A stretch of 64,000 nt of DNA, taken from assembly GCA_946699065.1 (NCBI GenBank), contig CAMPDV010000502.1, positions 62,001 to 126,000 of the forward strand, written 5' to 3'. The translations under genes were made by a program, and so were the position numbers. Below the pieces are notes generated by a model, which made no database searches, was not told where the DNA came from, and was given only the letters and a program-made list of their open reading frames with translations. Origin of the DNA: Loxodes magnus (Eukaryota > Ciliophora > Karyorelictea > Loxodida > Loxodidae). This document shows, in pieces, positions 12,562 to 25,286 of this stretch (its first letter is position 1; every line of letters begins with the position of its first letter).

Positions 12562-13812
12562 TCAGAGTTTAGCTAAAGGCTTAAGAGTATACTTTCTTTT
12601 ATGATTTCTAACATACTCAAGATAATAAGTTCCTTCTAGAACTTATTCTAAGTTTTTATCTTAAAACTCTTAAGGGTTTATATTCTGCTTGTTAAACTTT
12701 TACCTTATGCTGTCTAGCTTTAGCAAAAATTATTTCACTTGTAACTAATCTCTATTTTTTAACCTCCTTTGTAGATTCAAATTTCTTCTGATTGAATCTA
12801 ATTAAGCTATTGCATTTTGATTGTTTGGTACTTTTAGCCAAAAAATAGAGGAAGTTGAACCTGATCCATAGCTGTACATCATTATCTTGTTATCAACTAG
12901 AGAGGAAACAGGGATAGAATGATTGGATAATAGACTGCAAAGGCATAAGTATAAAGAACCAGTGTAAATGTTTCCGATTTGTCGATTGGCCCAACAAGCA
13001 GGCTCTACCTGCTTCTTGTAAATGCTATCATATTCTTGCGGAAAATCGTCTAATTAACATAATCTGAAAGCAGCTTTCTAAACTAACTTCTAGAAAGGAC
13101 AGTGAAATAGCATATAATCTAGCTGCTTTAGATTCTGTATTTTAGTCTTTTCTTTAAATATTGCATAGCATTTTTCCAGTGAAAGTAAAAAATTCCTAAT
13201 AGAAAAACTTCCTTCTACAATGGGATAAGGTTCATTTAACTATGGCTTTCAAAAATCGTATACATTTTACATATAGCTTGCTCTTTCAGGCTATACAATC
13301 AAAGGAGCATTAGGACCTATAAGCATTGCTATAGAGCCACTTCCTCCTGTTGGCCTTTCATGAGGATGCTTATAAGAAGCAACATCACTACAAACAACAA
13401 TTCCCAACCTTCCATCCCATGAGGGTGAATGCATTCAATCAACAGTATTAAATAAGCCTTAAGTTCCACCATAGCAAGCATTAAAAACAGTAACTCCTTC
13501 GATATTAGTGTTTTCATAGAAAAGTTCCATTAAATAAGTCTTCATAGATTTAGAATGATCATAAAAGGTTTCAGTTCCTACTTCCAATCTACCAATATTT
13601 CTATAGTCTATTTAGTATTTAGTAAGCAGATTTTTAACTGCAGTCAATGCCATTGAAATAGCATCTTCCCTATCCGAAATAACACTTTAATCTAATTACC
13701 CTAATCCCTGTGTATATTTATTCTTATCCACCTTATCAAACATTTCTAACTATTCCATGCTAACATAGCTTTTAGGAACATAAATCTCAATAGCCAAAAT
13801 TCCTATATTCAT
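12562..13812 (-). CDS. hydroxymethylglutaryl-CoA synthase
   Basis: 416 residues from ATG ([17 protein letters not shown]) to UGA at 12562-12564. HMG-CoA synthase condenses acetyl-CoA with acetoacetyl-CoA in the mevalonate pathway. Landmarks in order: [33 protein letters not shown] with the general-base Glu, [18 protein letters not shown] with the catalytic Cys (about residue 118), [22 protein letters not shown]-like MLFHCPFQKLVQK with the active-site His, and the C-terminal [17 protein letters not shown]. The Trp in [13 protein letters not shown] and in YDFWKPQ is UGA. The region between the His segment and the C-terminus is shorter than in animal enzymes. Divergent from the gene at 13842 with only 29 bp between start codons. 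Confidence 0.95.
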
Positions 13813-13841
13813 ATTTTAGTTCTTTTATTTAATTTCTTAAA

Positions 13842-16800
13842 ATGCTAATTCTTTATACTTGCATAAGCTTAGTTATGCTATATGTTAGTTAATTATATAT
13901 GTCTTCTTATGTAATTACTGATTAAGTATTATTCTTATTACGCTCGCATTTTTACCTTTAGCGATACTGAAGGGCCACTATCTAGTTAGTTCTTTATTTA
14001 GCTGTTTATTTTCTCTTGTTACTATGGTCATAATTTTTGAAATATGCTAGATGAAAGAAGGATTAAATGGCTTTGATAGTTACCTACGTGAACTTACTAT
14101 CGTAATTTGCTTTATTTGAGTGTCCTAATTTATATCTTAATCTCGCTTTCCTCTTAATTGCTTTTACTTAGCTTCTATATAAGTTTTACCAATAGAGATA
14201 TTATTATATGTTATTGCCAGTAAATCAAAAATATAATCAAAGATGGACTTGAAGTCTAAAATGTAAATAAAACTGATAGAATAGCTTCCCTAACCAGCAT
14301 AACTGATTACCTAAAATAATATAGATCTAGTAATAAAGCTTAGTAGCTATCCTGAAGAGAGCGAAGTAGAACATTCTTTATAAATCCTAAAACTCAGTAT
14401 AGCTAAAAAAAGATCTAGTTAAAGCTTAAATTTCTATATATTATATAATTGCTCATTTAACCTACTCTTTTCAAAAGGATAATAATATGACCAAATAATC
14501 CTTAATAGAGCTTTCTTAAGAAGTAATAGGTGATAGAAGAATGATAAGATTAAGGTAAAGTAAAGGGTAAAATTCCTAAGTAAAGAGTTTGTTTCAATAG
14601 GAACTAAGTCTCTTCTTAAAGCACTAAATCTAAACATTTTAACATACTTTTGCATTTAATAATAAACCATAATGTGATAGATAGACAGATGCTATTAATG
14701 TTTCAATAAGTTAGATTTTGTTTTGACTGACAGATTTGGAAAAAAGATTGACTGGCAAAAAAACGTCTATTAATTGTCTGTAAAATATGCATTTATAATC
14801 CAGACTAATAATGAACTTATCGAACTTTTAACTTGTAAGCTAATTAAGAAGTTAGCAATTCAGGTCAAAATTAGAATCTTCTGATATAAGCTAAAGTTTC
14901 AGTGGAAAAGAACGAAATAAGTACTACAATAAACAAATAATAGCTTTGATTATAGAACTGAACTAAATAAGTTATACATATAGCTAAATGCTATATTCAT
15001 ATGAACTATTTTAAAAATCCAAAAATGGATTGAAAAATAACTAGAGATTAAAGGATAAGATAGAAAAGAAAGATTTCGCTTATTAGTGTAATATGGAACT
15101 TTATAAATAAACTAAGAAAGGCTTAATGATCTATAGCATTTAGTGCTAAATTGATTGATTAGGCATAGAGAGTATTAAACTGCATGTTGATACTCATTAA
15201 TTCTATAAACACAAGATCAAACTTCCTTTAAAAGCTTTATTAATTCCCTTGAGAACTGGATATCAACTATGCAAATTATATAATTACTTAATAAATTCAT
15301 TACATACTAAATCTAATGATTCTGCCTTACAATATCAAAAGCCATGTCTAAAGAGCATCTAAGTTATAAGTATTTAAACGGTTAATATATTTGAATATGT
15401 TATTTGCATTCAAAAGGTATACAAAAAAGCTTTGATGATTACTTTAACGAATTTAAGAATTAGAGAATTAAACAACTAATTGGGTATTAGACTATAAAAA
15501 TGCTTTATAGTTTCTGGTATTATAGTTGAAATGAAAGTTCAATTAACCATAATAATTAAGGAAGTTAAGTTGCTTAGGTTTAATACAATAGAAGAAAAAG
15601 GTTATTGATTATTAACTAGTTAGTTCAATAAAAAAGTATATGAAAAGGATAATATAAATGAAATCAACTCAACTGTAGGAATTGAATCTTGATCTAAAGA
15701 AATTCATAATTTATAATAAATAATAGTATTAATCCTGTCATCATTAGTATGTTATTTTAGGTACATGCTTCTAGTAGAGATTATTTTAGAATAAGGAGCT
15801 TATAATTCACAAAAATTAACTTTGCCGGCTTTATTATTATAAGTCGTAATATATAAAAATTATCATATCAGAATAGCATATTTATAGAGAATTAAAAATA
15901 TGTAATATATGGAATTAAAATCAAAATATGTAAGTTTAGAAAAATCTGGGAACCTATATATCAAATAAATATATTTGAAATGCGATATTAATAAGTCATT
16001 ACTTTACAAATATATCGAGATAGCCTATATCAATCAGTTCTAGCAAATGAAATTGAATACAAGCAGCTAAGTTTATAATAGAGATAGTAGAAGGACTAAT
16101 ACAAATTTATAATTTGACTACTTAATAAATGGTAATTTTTATTAGATTAGAATCGATCTAAAAAGTAGGTGAATTAGATGTTATTAAAATCAAGGACATA
16201 GTTATCATTGCTTATTAAGATATATTAATAATACATTTCCTAACTTTTATAGGGTATAAGCTGATTGAATTCAAATTATACTTAGAGAGCAAAAAATTAT
16301 TTTAATAGCTTTATAAATCTTTTATGTTTCTTGCTTTTATAAGATAATCCAAACTTGAAAAACGTTATTATATTCGTTATAGAACTCAAGTAAAAATTCT
16401 ATACATCATTGAAAGTACGCAATTCAAAATGATTTAGAGATCAGTATTTTATTGCCATGAACAAAATTGACATCATTTGCTAAATCTAAATTATTTAATC
16501 TACTTTATTGTTTGCTATTTGTCTTATGAATCTAAGCTATTTGCCAAATAACTTTAATAACGATTTTTTCCTTTTTTTCGTTTTATGTTTATATATTATA
16601 AAACTTCTTTAATATTTAAATATTCTTAACTTTAAAAATAGACTTAGATTTTAAAATTATCAAATAAATAAAAGTTAGAAATATTTCTTAGCTTTTGGTT
16701 AGAAAATCCCTATCTGCTATAGATATCTTAAATTAAATATTGTCTTTTCAAATACTTGGCTTACTATATTGCCTTCTATTTTTATATCTCATTTCTTTTT

Positions 16801-17236
16801 AAATTACCAATCAAATCGAATCAGAGGATTACTCTCAGATTATTAATTGTGGTATATTTACCTTAATACTTTCATAAGAACTTTTAATTATTTTAATATG
16901 ATTTAATATATTTCCTTTACTCTTTGTCTAAAGTTGCTATCAACTTATGACCAAGTAATAACACTTGAATACAGAATGAAAAATAAATATTACTCTAGAT
17001 TAAGAAATTCAGTAGTAGATAGAGTTATTTTATCGTATCCACCTTAACTTTGTTATATCATCCAGTTATATCCATGTAAATGCTTCCTAGTTTCGATCTA
17101 CTGTGATTATTAAAGTTCCAGATAAGCTGGTAACTGTACATTAAACTAGTATGAAAATCTTTAAATTTATGAAAAGTTACGAAATCTGTTAGTTAGAGTA
17201 GTGACATTAGAATGGTGGCTAGGTAGTAATTAGTGA
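13842..17236 (+). CDS. large membrane protein, 1,125 aa, possible PAS/sensor-like
   Basis: Starts MLILYTCISL, then a 17-nt intron (13872-13888) restores the frame that continues to UGA at 17234-17236. N-terminal 130 residues hold three to four hydrophobic helices (YVFLCNYWLSIILITLAFLP, LFSCLFSLVTMVIIFEI, LTIVICFIWVSQF). The segment LIEQLPQPAQLITQNNIDLV resembles the start of a PAS domain, and later stretches (VLANEIEYKQLSLQQRQQKDQ) resemble the linker seen before histidine-kinase-like modules in ciliates; no H-box or ATPase motif was found. About a dozen internal UGA codons must be Trp. Could instead be two adjacent genes split near 14677. Confidence 0.55.
13872..13888 (+). other. inferred 17-nt intron
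   Basis: GTTATGCTATATGTTAG begins with GT and ends with AG. Removing it joins MLILYTCISL to the hydrophobic frame LIIYVFLCNYWLSIILIT, which is otherwise without a start codon. Supported by frame only. Confidence 0.6.
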
Positions 17237-17306
17237 AACTGATATTTTAACATTTACATTCTGATGGAAAAAAGTTAAGTTTTTAGTTTATTTATTTAAG
17301 TTTAAA

Positions 17307-18090
17307 ATGTCAAGTTCGTTTGAATTGGAAGCTTCTCCAGGTCGACTTCGACTAGCTGCTCTTTCAGATAAATTGCAAAATCTGCATTCAGGTCTAGAGG
17401 AGGAAAAGGTAGCAAGAAGAGATGCCTTTGAGAATAAGGTGAAGAATCTTGAGGAAAAAATGTAGAGATCTTAAATGACCGAAGAAACCAAATTCAAACT
17501 CTTGAAAGATCAAACTACTAAATTGGAGGAAGGATTGGCTACTGAGAAAATTGCCCGTGAAATTCTAGATGAAAGAAAGTCCAAAGAAATAAAACTAGTG
17601 GATAATAACATTCAGTTGGATCTGAACGTCGAGAAACAAACTAGAAAAGAGACTGAGCAGAAACTTGTAAAAAATCTAGACGAAAAAGTATTTTCACTCA
17701 GATTAGAACTCGCAAAGGAGAAGAAATCAAGAGAAGAAATGGAAGAGCAACATTCTAAAGATCTAGCTGAGCAGTTAGTTAAATTATAGGAGCTTCTTGA
17801 ATAAGAAAATTAGCAAAGAGAAGAAATTTTTGACAGGCTAACAAGAAAACTAAGTGAAGAGATAGCAAAATTCCACGAAATGATTAATTTAGAGAAAAAG
17901 GTAAGATTTAATATAGGTAAGAGAAGAAACCTAAGGTGCTATGTTCAAGATGCTAGATGATATGTAGCAACGTATGTTGCATGAAATTTAATTAGAAAAG
18001 AAAGATAGAGAAAACACTGAAGAAACCATCCTTAGATTACTTGAGGAAACTTGTCATCGTGTTGAAACTGGACTTCGTTCTAACTATTGA
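17307..18090 (+). CDS. SF-assemblin (striated fibre/rootlet coiled-coil protein)
   Basis: 255 residues after removal of a 16-nt intron. SF-assemblin forms striated microtubule-associated fibres at basal bodies. Sequence shows the diagnostic non-helical Ser/Pro-rich head (MSSSFELEASPGRLRLAALS) with the SP motif, then an unbroken coiled coil (KLQNLHSGLEEEKVARRDAF ... EEQHSKDLAEQLVKLQELLE) and the conserved end EETILRLLEETCHRVETGLR. Length and layout fit the family. No internal UGA. UGA stop at 18088-18090, tail-to-tail with the WD40 gene about 50 bp away. Confidence 0.93.
17901..17916 (+). other. 16-nt intron in SF-assemblin
   Basis: GTAAGATTTAATATAG interrupts MINLEKK|VREETQGAMFK. Without removal the conserved SF-assemblin C-terminus is out of frame; with removal it reads perfectly to the stop. 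GT..AG ends. Confidence 0.93.
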
Positions 18091-18140
18091 CCACAACTTT
18101 TTATTTAATTTTATCTCATTCAATGTTTTTTTATCTAATC

Positions 18141-19859
18141 TCATAAATATCTCTAAATAACTTACTCATTCAGGAAGCAAAAGGTTATGAGTGGATGAAA
18201 TAGAGTGGAGTGATCTCGTCTAAGGTATATTAAATTAAAAAAGTTTCAATAATAATTTTAAATCCATAACTAGACAGAATTAGCAATAAGTACAGTTAGG
18301 CAATAGATAGTTATTTAATGTCTGAAGGGAGCTTAAATCTAATATACTATATTTGTAGAAAATAAACAATTAAATTACCTTTAAGAAAGATATGCAAATA
18401 CCTTTATCTATTGAACCATGTTAAGTTCATTTCTTCATTTCTATATTTTCTTACTTAGCATATTAAAAAATTAAATAGATAGTGCATTACTAATAACTTC
18501 ATACAGTATATATTATATAAGTGGTAATTTGCTTATATTTAAGTACTATATTTATTATCTTATTCTCTAGACATTTTTACTGAGATGCCTGTCATGATTT
18601 GATATTAGTGAATAGCAAATCTTAACTAGGGATAATATCACCTTAAGGTTTAATTTTGACTAAGTATTTATTTAATAGGCATATTTTAACGTTGATAAAG
18701 AATTAATAAATTATATCTGAGAATTTTCTTCTTCCAAGTTGATTACTTTACTTTCGCTCCCATATACATACACTTTAGCCAGTCCTAGTATTATTATTTC
18801 CTAAGTAAATGGATGTACTACTGCTTTTATTATCCTCTCATTTAGCTTTATACTTTGTAAAATGTTAAGCTTTTTACTCGTTAACTCGAAGTCACTTAGG
18901 TTGTAGAGAACCAGGTTTTTAGGGTTATATTTATTAATTACTATGAGTGAGCGATATTCACTTAGAATTGAGAACTAAGAAAACTATAAAGGTTGCACTT
19001 CAAGCTTAATAGAGTCATATAGCTTAACGTTGTATATAACCTCAGCCAGTTAAGGACTGCGTTATAAAAGTCAGATAATAAAGTCCCCAATAACATTTCT
19101 AGTGATGTAGAAATCTTTGTTGTATACTTAAGACTTAGTTAGGAAGCATGGAGATAAGACATCTGTTATCAATCAACAGGTTTAGACCTTCTAAAACTCA
19201 ATTGTCTGTTTATCTTCTAAGTAAATTTCAGGAATTTTTCATACTGCTAATCTAATATCATTTGAGCTAGTTATTATCAAGTCATAGGTATAGGAAAAGC
19301 ACATATCAAAGAATTAATCTTTTGGTCAATGAATATGCTAGAATTTTACTAGTTAGATTTTAGAAACGTGGTTCCATAAAGAAATTGTATTGTCTAGACT
19401 TAAAGCGGCTAATAAATGTTTATGAACTTAATCGAATTGAATCATAATAACATTATTGATATGACCTTGGAGTTCAAACTATTAGATGTTTTCATCAATC
19501 TCAAGTATTTTAATTAGCCCATTTTCAAGCCCTAGTGCAATCTTGACAGTGCTAATGTCTTAAAGATAAATCTGATCAACACATAGCATTCTTATCTAAC
19601 TCTCTGCTGATGATATGAGTTCTATTTTAGAGTTAAGTTAATAGATTTCGAATTTGTTTTAGAATAGAACAAGAACTGAAGTTTTACTTTTAAAGTAGTT
19701 AAATATGATTAAGTCTATAGGGTATGTGTCTGGATTAATAGCGTAACTTTTTTTCAGGCCAAGCTTTTAAAATTATGGATCATTTTCTTGAGAAACGTCT
19801 AAGTTTTTGAACTGCTATATGCATGATTCTAGTTTTTGCAGGTTACTTTGGCCTATCAT
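18141..19859 (-). CDS. WD40-repeat protein, 572 aa
   Basis: ATG (MIGQSNLQKLESCIQQFKNL) to UGA at 18141-18143. The middle shows WD repeats: KIALGLENGLIKILEIDE, LQGHINNVIMIQFDQVHKHL, AALSLDNTISLWNHVSK and SSNDIRLAVWKIPE; in the last the WD-motif Trp is UGA. Short LQGH/SLW cores suggest at least five blades before residue 330, followed by a helical C-terminal 200 residues (RHLSKNVQRIRQQIQYLN). Function not identifiable. An alternative stop is UGA at 18246-18248. Confidence 0.8.
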
Positions 19860-20180
19860 TTTTATTTCTAGATCTTAAATTTATGCGGCAAATTTTAATT
19901 TAAAGATTAAAAACTAATTAGCTTATCATAGCTCAATTAAGCTATCTGTATTAATACGAAAATATCCTTGACAGAATAATGGTAAATATGCTTCTTATAC
20001 TATTAACTAGTAATGATAGAAATAAATTATATGATATAACACTTCAAATTTAAATTAAAGATATGATGAAATAAAGTTTAATGAAACCTTACCTCACGCA
20101 TTCTACTTTTTAGCATATATAAATTATATTGGCTGCTTTCTAAAGAGCTAGCTTCATTTGTTTTTTTATAGGATTTAGTT

Positions 20181-21595
20181 ATGAATTTTGAGTACTTCTT
20201 AATTATTATTTTTGTAGTTAGAAAATTCAAATTTTAAGAGATTTCTTTTTTCAAAATTTTTGTTTCGAAAAATTCTGGTTAAAATTGTTTAATCATGCAA
20301 GATTAACTTGCTTTTTCTTATTTTTAAAGGCAAATGTTCATAGATACTAAAGCACCATTTGAATGAAATAAAAACTATAAATAGTGATCTATTTATTAAT
20401 ACTATTAACTATATAAGTAGGAGAATATTGAAATGCTTTAAAAAGAGAAGCTTTAGCATTTATTAAGACCATGAATGTTCTTTAGTTTATTAATGGAAAT
20501 TGTTGTGATAATACATTGTTATTGACATAAATCGGAAATACCTTCTATCATCATTAATAAAAAAACCCTTGTACAACACTATTAAAGTCAATCTTGACGT
20601 ATTTTATAACAAATCTTTATCCATTTACTTGATGTATAAAGTAACTATTATCACAGATATAATACAAATCACTTTAAGAATAAACTATTAAGGAAGAATT
20701 TAGTAAGGAAAGAGAAATAAACTAATAATATACTAGCAAGAGTTAGCTGAATTAATTATATGAAATTATACTTCAAAGAAGATACTCATATTATATCCAC
20801 CATTTCCTTCTTCTTTGATCTTATTATTTATTCACTAGAATTCTTGCTTCAAATTACTTAAAACGATGAAATCGTAAATCAGTATTCATTACAATTGCTT
20901 GATATTATTATAGACATACGAAAAACGAAAGAAAAGCTTGATAAGGAAGACTAGCTCTTTATCTTTTACTAGATGCTATGTTTCCATTCGATTAGTACTT
21001 TAAAATTCAGATTCTTACTTTATTTGAATAGATTGAATTTATGCTTATTTATTTTAGAGTTTATGCTATAGACAATCTCATTTCTATAGCTAATTCTATT
21101 TTTTATTATGCTTTACTTCTAATCTAAAAATAAAAGGATTTTTTAGTTTAAAGCATTTATTGCACATATTAATACCTAATTTCAGTTCAAGACTTATAAC
21201 ATTAATATAGTTAATTTTCTTTAAGCAATTTTAGATTTTTAAGGGCAGTTAATTTAGAAGAAAGGTAGATCTGATGATACTGAGAAAGTAAAACTAGAAG
21301 AACTATCAGCTTCTCTTACATTAAGTTAACTTTCTTAACCCTTTTTACAATTCTCTTCTGAACTCTTTCTTACTATACAAGCATATTCCAAATTTCAAAA
21401 GCAGGAATATCTTTACCTTACTATATACTTAATAACGATATATTATTACGATACTTTCTTATCAAACCCATTACTATAAAATGCTAAAACAATTAGTTTA
21501 TATTTTGGAGTATTTTATCTACTTATATAAATAGACATAAATTAATTGTTTAAAAAACGTCACCAGGATGCAGTAATATTACATTTAATAAACTA
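20181..21595 (+). CDS. hypothetical protein
   Basis: ATG (MNFEYFLIIIFVVRKFKF) opens a frame that stays coding-like to at least 21590, with motifs EDTHIISTISFFFDLIIYSL, EFLLQITQNDEIVNQYSLQL and GRSDDTEKVKLEELSASLTL. The first clear in-frame UGA after this is at 21756-21758, which would overlap the next minus gene by 160 bp; an unplaced short intron or stop near 21590 is more likely. Helical-repeat-like composition. No family recognised. Confidence 0.5.
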
Positions 21596-22978
21596 TCATA
21601 AAAATTTATTTTCAGACTTCTTTCTATCCATTATAAACTAGCTCTGCATACTTTTCATATCTCTTAACTGCTAACTTAGAATTTTATTTTCACTTATTAA
21701 GTTTATACTTTTTTCTTCCAACGCTTCATAATCATTTTTAAGTCTCTTGTATATTTGAGATCATTCTAACTTCTGCTTTTTATGCTTTTAATCTTGCTCC
21801 TATATTTTTAACTGAGATTCCTTTATTTTTAGATTGTATTGTTCTTAGATTTATTCGAATTTCTTGCTAAGCATTTGTATTTCAGAGTCTTTTCTTTAAA
21901 GCTGTACTTCAAAGTCTTTAAAAAACTTCTTCTATATATTGTTCAAATTTTAGTTTTGAGATATCACTCTACTGATCAGCTCTGACTTTTCATCTAATTA
22001 CGTTTCAAGCTTAGATATTTACTCATCCTTACTTTTGATTTTTAAATCCTTCTGCTAATTCTCTCTACTTAGTATTTCTATTTGCTATTATAAGGACTGA
22101 ATTAATTTGAAGGAATTAGATGACTAACCTTTGTTTTAGAATTCTTAATTGCTCTAGATTATCTCTGAAGGACTTTTCTTTATAATTTTTTGAGTATTTT
22201 AATGGATGTTTTGGTTTATCTGTTTTATTTGGCTCACATAATTGTTCTATAAAGGCTTATACTTAGGCTATTTATTCAAGACATTCTGTTTAATATCCTT
22301 TATTACTGATTCCTTCTAAGGCTAAGTGAACTTATTTTTAATCTAAAAGGTATGAAACTTCTCCTAGCTTTACTACTATGGGAATTTTTTAAACTCCTAT
22401 GTTAGCTACTCTTTTGATAGGTTCCTAGGAGAGCAAGTAGGTGTTACTTAAGCACTAAAAAACTTCATGTTTTGCTTAATTTAAGCATTCTGCTTTTCTT
22501 CCTCAAAAGATTAGTTAGCAGATTTTAGTGAAAATACTTATTCCGACTGTATGTTTTTGCTCTACTTTACAAAATCGTCAAACTTCCTGTGCATTAGTGA
22601 TTGTAAGCTCTGTATTTCGGTTTAGAGATTCTAGAACTCTTACCTAGTTATAAACCTCTGCTTAAAATGAGTTTCGTTCTCAATCATTTTAGGCTATATT
22701 ATATCACTTTATTTCGGTATGCTAGCCTTCCTAGTATTAAATTCACCTAATTTCAACCCCTCTGATACAGGTGTCTAGGCATTTTGACAACTTATTAAAT
22801 CAATAATTTAATTCTGAAATGAATCCTCATTCGTCTATAGATTATTAAACCTTACCAGCTTATCAGCGAAAAACTAAGTCTACTCTTTAGAATGAATAGG
22901 GCTCTCATTCAAATTCATCAAGTCGAACTTTTTTAAAGTATTTTAGCTGCTAGAGTTTAACTGAAATTCTAGTTACAT
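21596..22978 (-). CDS. coiled-coil protein, 460 aa
   Basis: From ATG (MQLEFQLNSSSQNTLKKFDL) to UGA at 21596-21598, with one internal UGA read as Trp (KLEWSQIYKRL). Residues 1-290 are polar with Ser/Gln/Asn; residues about 300-460 form a continuous coiled coil (SLQQQIEILSRENQQKDLKI, SKLETQLDEKSELISRVISQ). The frame is also open upstream (NLSHNGVLEQYQSQQ), so an upstream exon is possible. Likely structural; family not recognised. Confidence 0.75.
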
Positions 22979-23263
22979 TTTTAAATTGAAGAATAATTAA
23001 ATCTTCAGATATTAATTTTCAGCATTAGCTTCTTAGTTTAAATATTGATATTATATGCTTCTTTTATTGCTTTATACCTATTATGATTAGTACTGTTCTA
23101 ATACTCCATTATGACTAAGGTTTATCTCACTAAATCTACTTTTATTAAGTTCAGATATGAAAGTGAAAAAGATATTCAAGGACTAATTTGACTATATGAT
23201 TAAGCTAGTGCTAGTTATACTTATTCATTTATATATTTTACAGTCACATGAATGGTATGAATT
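22979..23263. other. intergenic spacer between divergent genes
   Basis: 285 bp between the coiled-coil gene and the gene at 23264. No sequence motif recognised; parts remain open in the minus frame of the coiled-coil gene, so it may hold an upstream exon of it. Confidence 0.4.
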
Positions 23264-24523
23264 ATGACTCATTTAAAGTAGTTTATAGAAGGTTATTTGA
23301 TTCAAAGTTCTTAAGCTTATTGGATAATTTACCAATCAAATATTTCTTAAATATTATAGCATCTTTTTCTTCATTAGACATATCGGATTTTATGGAGAAT
23401 AAAGCATAAACTAAATTTAAGAATCTACTTTATAACTTTGACAACAGAAAAGCTATATTAATAGATTGAAAAGGAATTTAAGGGTATAAACTTAAAAGAA
23501 TTGTTAGTGATGTAAAGGAAAATTTTTGCTTATATTGATTTTATGAAAATGATAGAGTGTTAATCAATATAATTAGATTCAATCGTACACTTTTTAAAAG
23601 GTATAAACCAAACATTTGTAAGAACTGTAATTTGCTATTTAGTCATTTTTCTTTTTTCTCCTAGATCATCTAAATTTCTTTAGGCGATTTATTTTAAATT
23701 AATAAAGCTTTTTCTATACTATTGCTACTATCCAGTAAGTTAAAGCTTCTGCTAATTAGCTTCTTCCCTAACTTCGCTTATATAATATTTTTGCTTATAA
23801 TATTGTCTTTTCTGAAGCAAATACTACTATGATCATCATTAATATTAGGCCTGTAATGTTCACATTACTTTATATGTTTGCCTTATAAATATACTTAGTA
23901 ACAATTAACTAACACTAAATAGATCTATAATACTAGCAGATAGTTTACCTATCATTTTGCTTGGATTTGTATCAATAATTAGAAATAAAGAACATTGCTA
24001 CCATTCCTTTATTTAGTATAATAGCCCTCAATCTTATTTAGCTATAGTCAAGTAAGCAAGTTGTAGCTTCTTAAAAGTTAGATATGCAAGAACTTTAGAT
24101 AAATTAATGAAAGACAATCAAGTAAAACCAAATTTATCTTAAGTATAAAGCTAAAAAGAATAACAAGAATAACAAGAATAGCAAGAATAACTTTAAGAAG
24201 CTATTAAATCAATTGTGTAATCATTTTAAAACCTATCAAATACTTCAAATGTGCAAACCAGATTAAGATTATATCATCAGATAATTTCAACCAAATAGCA
24301 ATAGTTAAAGCTTAAATTTAGATTAAGATTTGGGTTACTATTTTAAAGTTAAATAGACTCTTTATTAAATACTCAAGCAAAATATAAACCATACAGAACA
24401 AATATCAAAAATAGAGAAACTTAGGAATAAAATATTACAAGTAATTCAAAGCTAAAATACAATTAATAGGATATCAAATAGCTTGAGATAATCCTTTGGG
24501 ATTAATATATCTAAATGATCTGA
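23264..24523 (+). CDS. hypothetical protein, 3' half duplicated elsewhere
   Basis: ATG (MTHLKQFIEGYLIQSSQAYW) to UGA at 24521-24523, 419 residues with one internal UGA. The N-terminal part has LTTEKLYQQIEKEFKGINLK and hydrophobic YLVIFLFSP. From 23851 the gene runs into a 1,436-bp block present again at 49164-50599. In that part lie the segment SIIRNKEHCYHSFIQYNSPQ and a perfect EQQ tandem (KEQQEQQEQQEQLQEAIKS). A second frame in the block is also open, so the reading is not certain. Function unknown. Confidence 0.5.
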
Positions 24524-25286
24524 TATTTGAATAATATAATTAAGACAGATTATAAACATATCATTCTAAATAAATTAAGATAAATCAAATTATCAATAAT
24601 TAAAGTCAAAGGAGCTCATTAATAAAATGCTGAATCCATTTCTCAGAAGAATTTAGTTTCAATGCCTAATTATACTTTATTATAAGAGACAAGCTGATAA
24701 AAGAAAATTAAAAAATCTATCTAAAAGGTAATATTTAAAAGAGATGCGAATAAACCAAATATGAATTACTTCAGAAGTGTATAGAAATTATGTTGAGAAA
24801 TAGATATACTTATAAATTTGTCTTAAATGATTAAAAATAGCAAATCTTCTTTATAATCTATATTAGGATTAAGAGCTTAAAACTATAATTACTTATATTT
24901 ATAAGTTTCTACTAAGATTATTTACTAAATAATTAATTTATCTATAAAATCTAAATTAACTAAATATAAGTTGATATCTTCTATTATTATCTTAATATTA
25001 AAGATCTTATTAACTCTAAAGTAATTTATATAAGCCATTATTAAATAAGATATCTAGCAGGTTATTTAATTATTATAAAGCATAAATATTATTAAATTTA
25101 AGTAGTTACTATCTACTTTTAATAGTTATACAATTCTTTATCCTCTTCCTTTTTTAAAATGTTGAAATACTTATAAGTATTAACTCATAAGAATTACATT
25201 TCTTTATTTAAGTTTATAAAGTGTATGTTTAATTTATTTCCATGCAAGTGTATTATAACTACACTAATGAGATTTAGCTTTATATA
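23851..25286. repeat. 1,436-bp segmental duplication, copy 1
   Basis: Matches 49164-50599 base for base over the whole length in direct orientation, with one difference noticed (C at 23973, G at 49286). Flanks are unrelated upstream. It begins inside the gene at 23264 and extends about 760 bp past its stop. No terminal inverted repeats or target-site duplication seen at the ends. Confidence 0.95.

Noticed and set aside
13329..13517. Standard-code minus ORF beginning [11 protein letters not shown]
   Set aside because: Shadow of HMG-CoA synthase in another frame.
23851..25286. The duplicated block as a transposon with its own transposase
   Set aside because: No terminal inverted repeats, target duplication or transposase-like motif was seen; its coding content joins a unique upstream half in copy 1.
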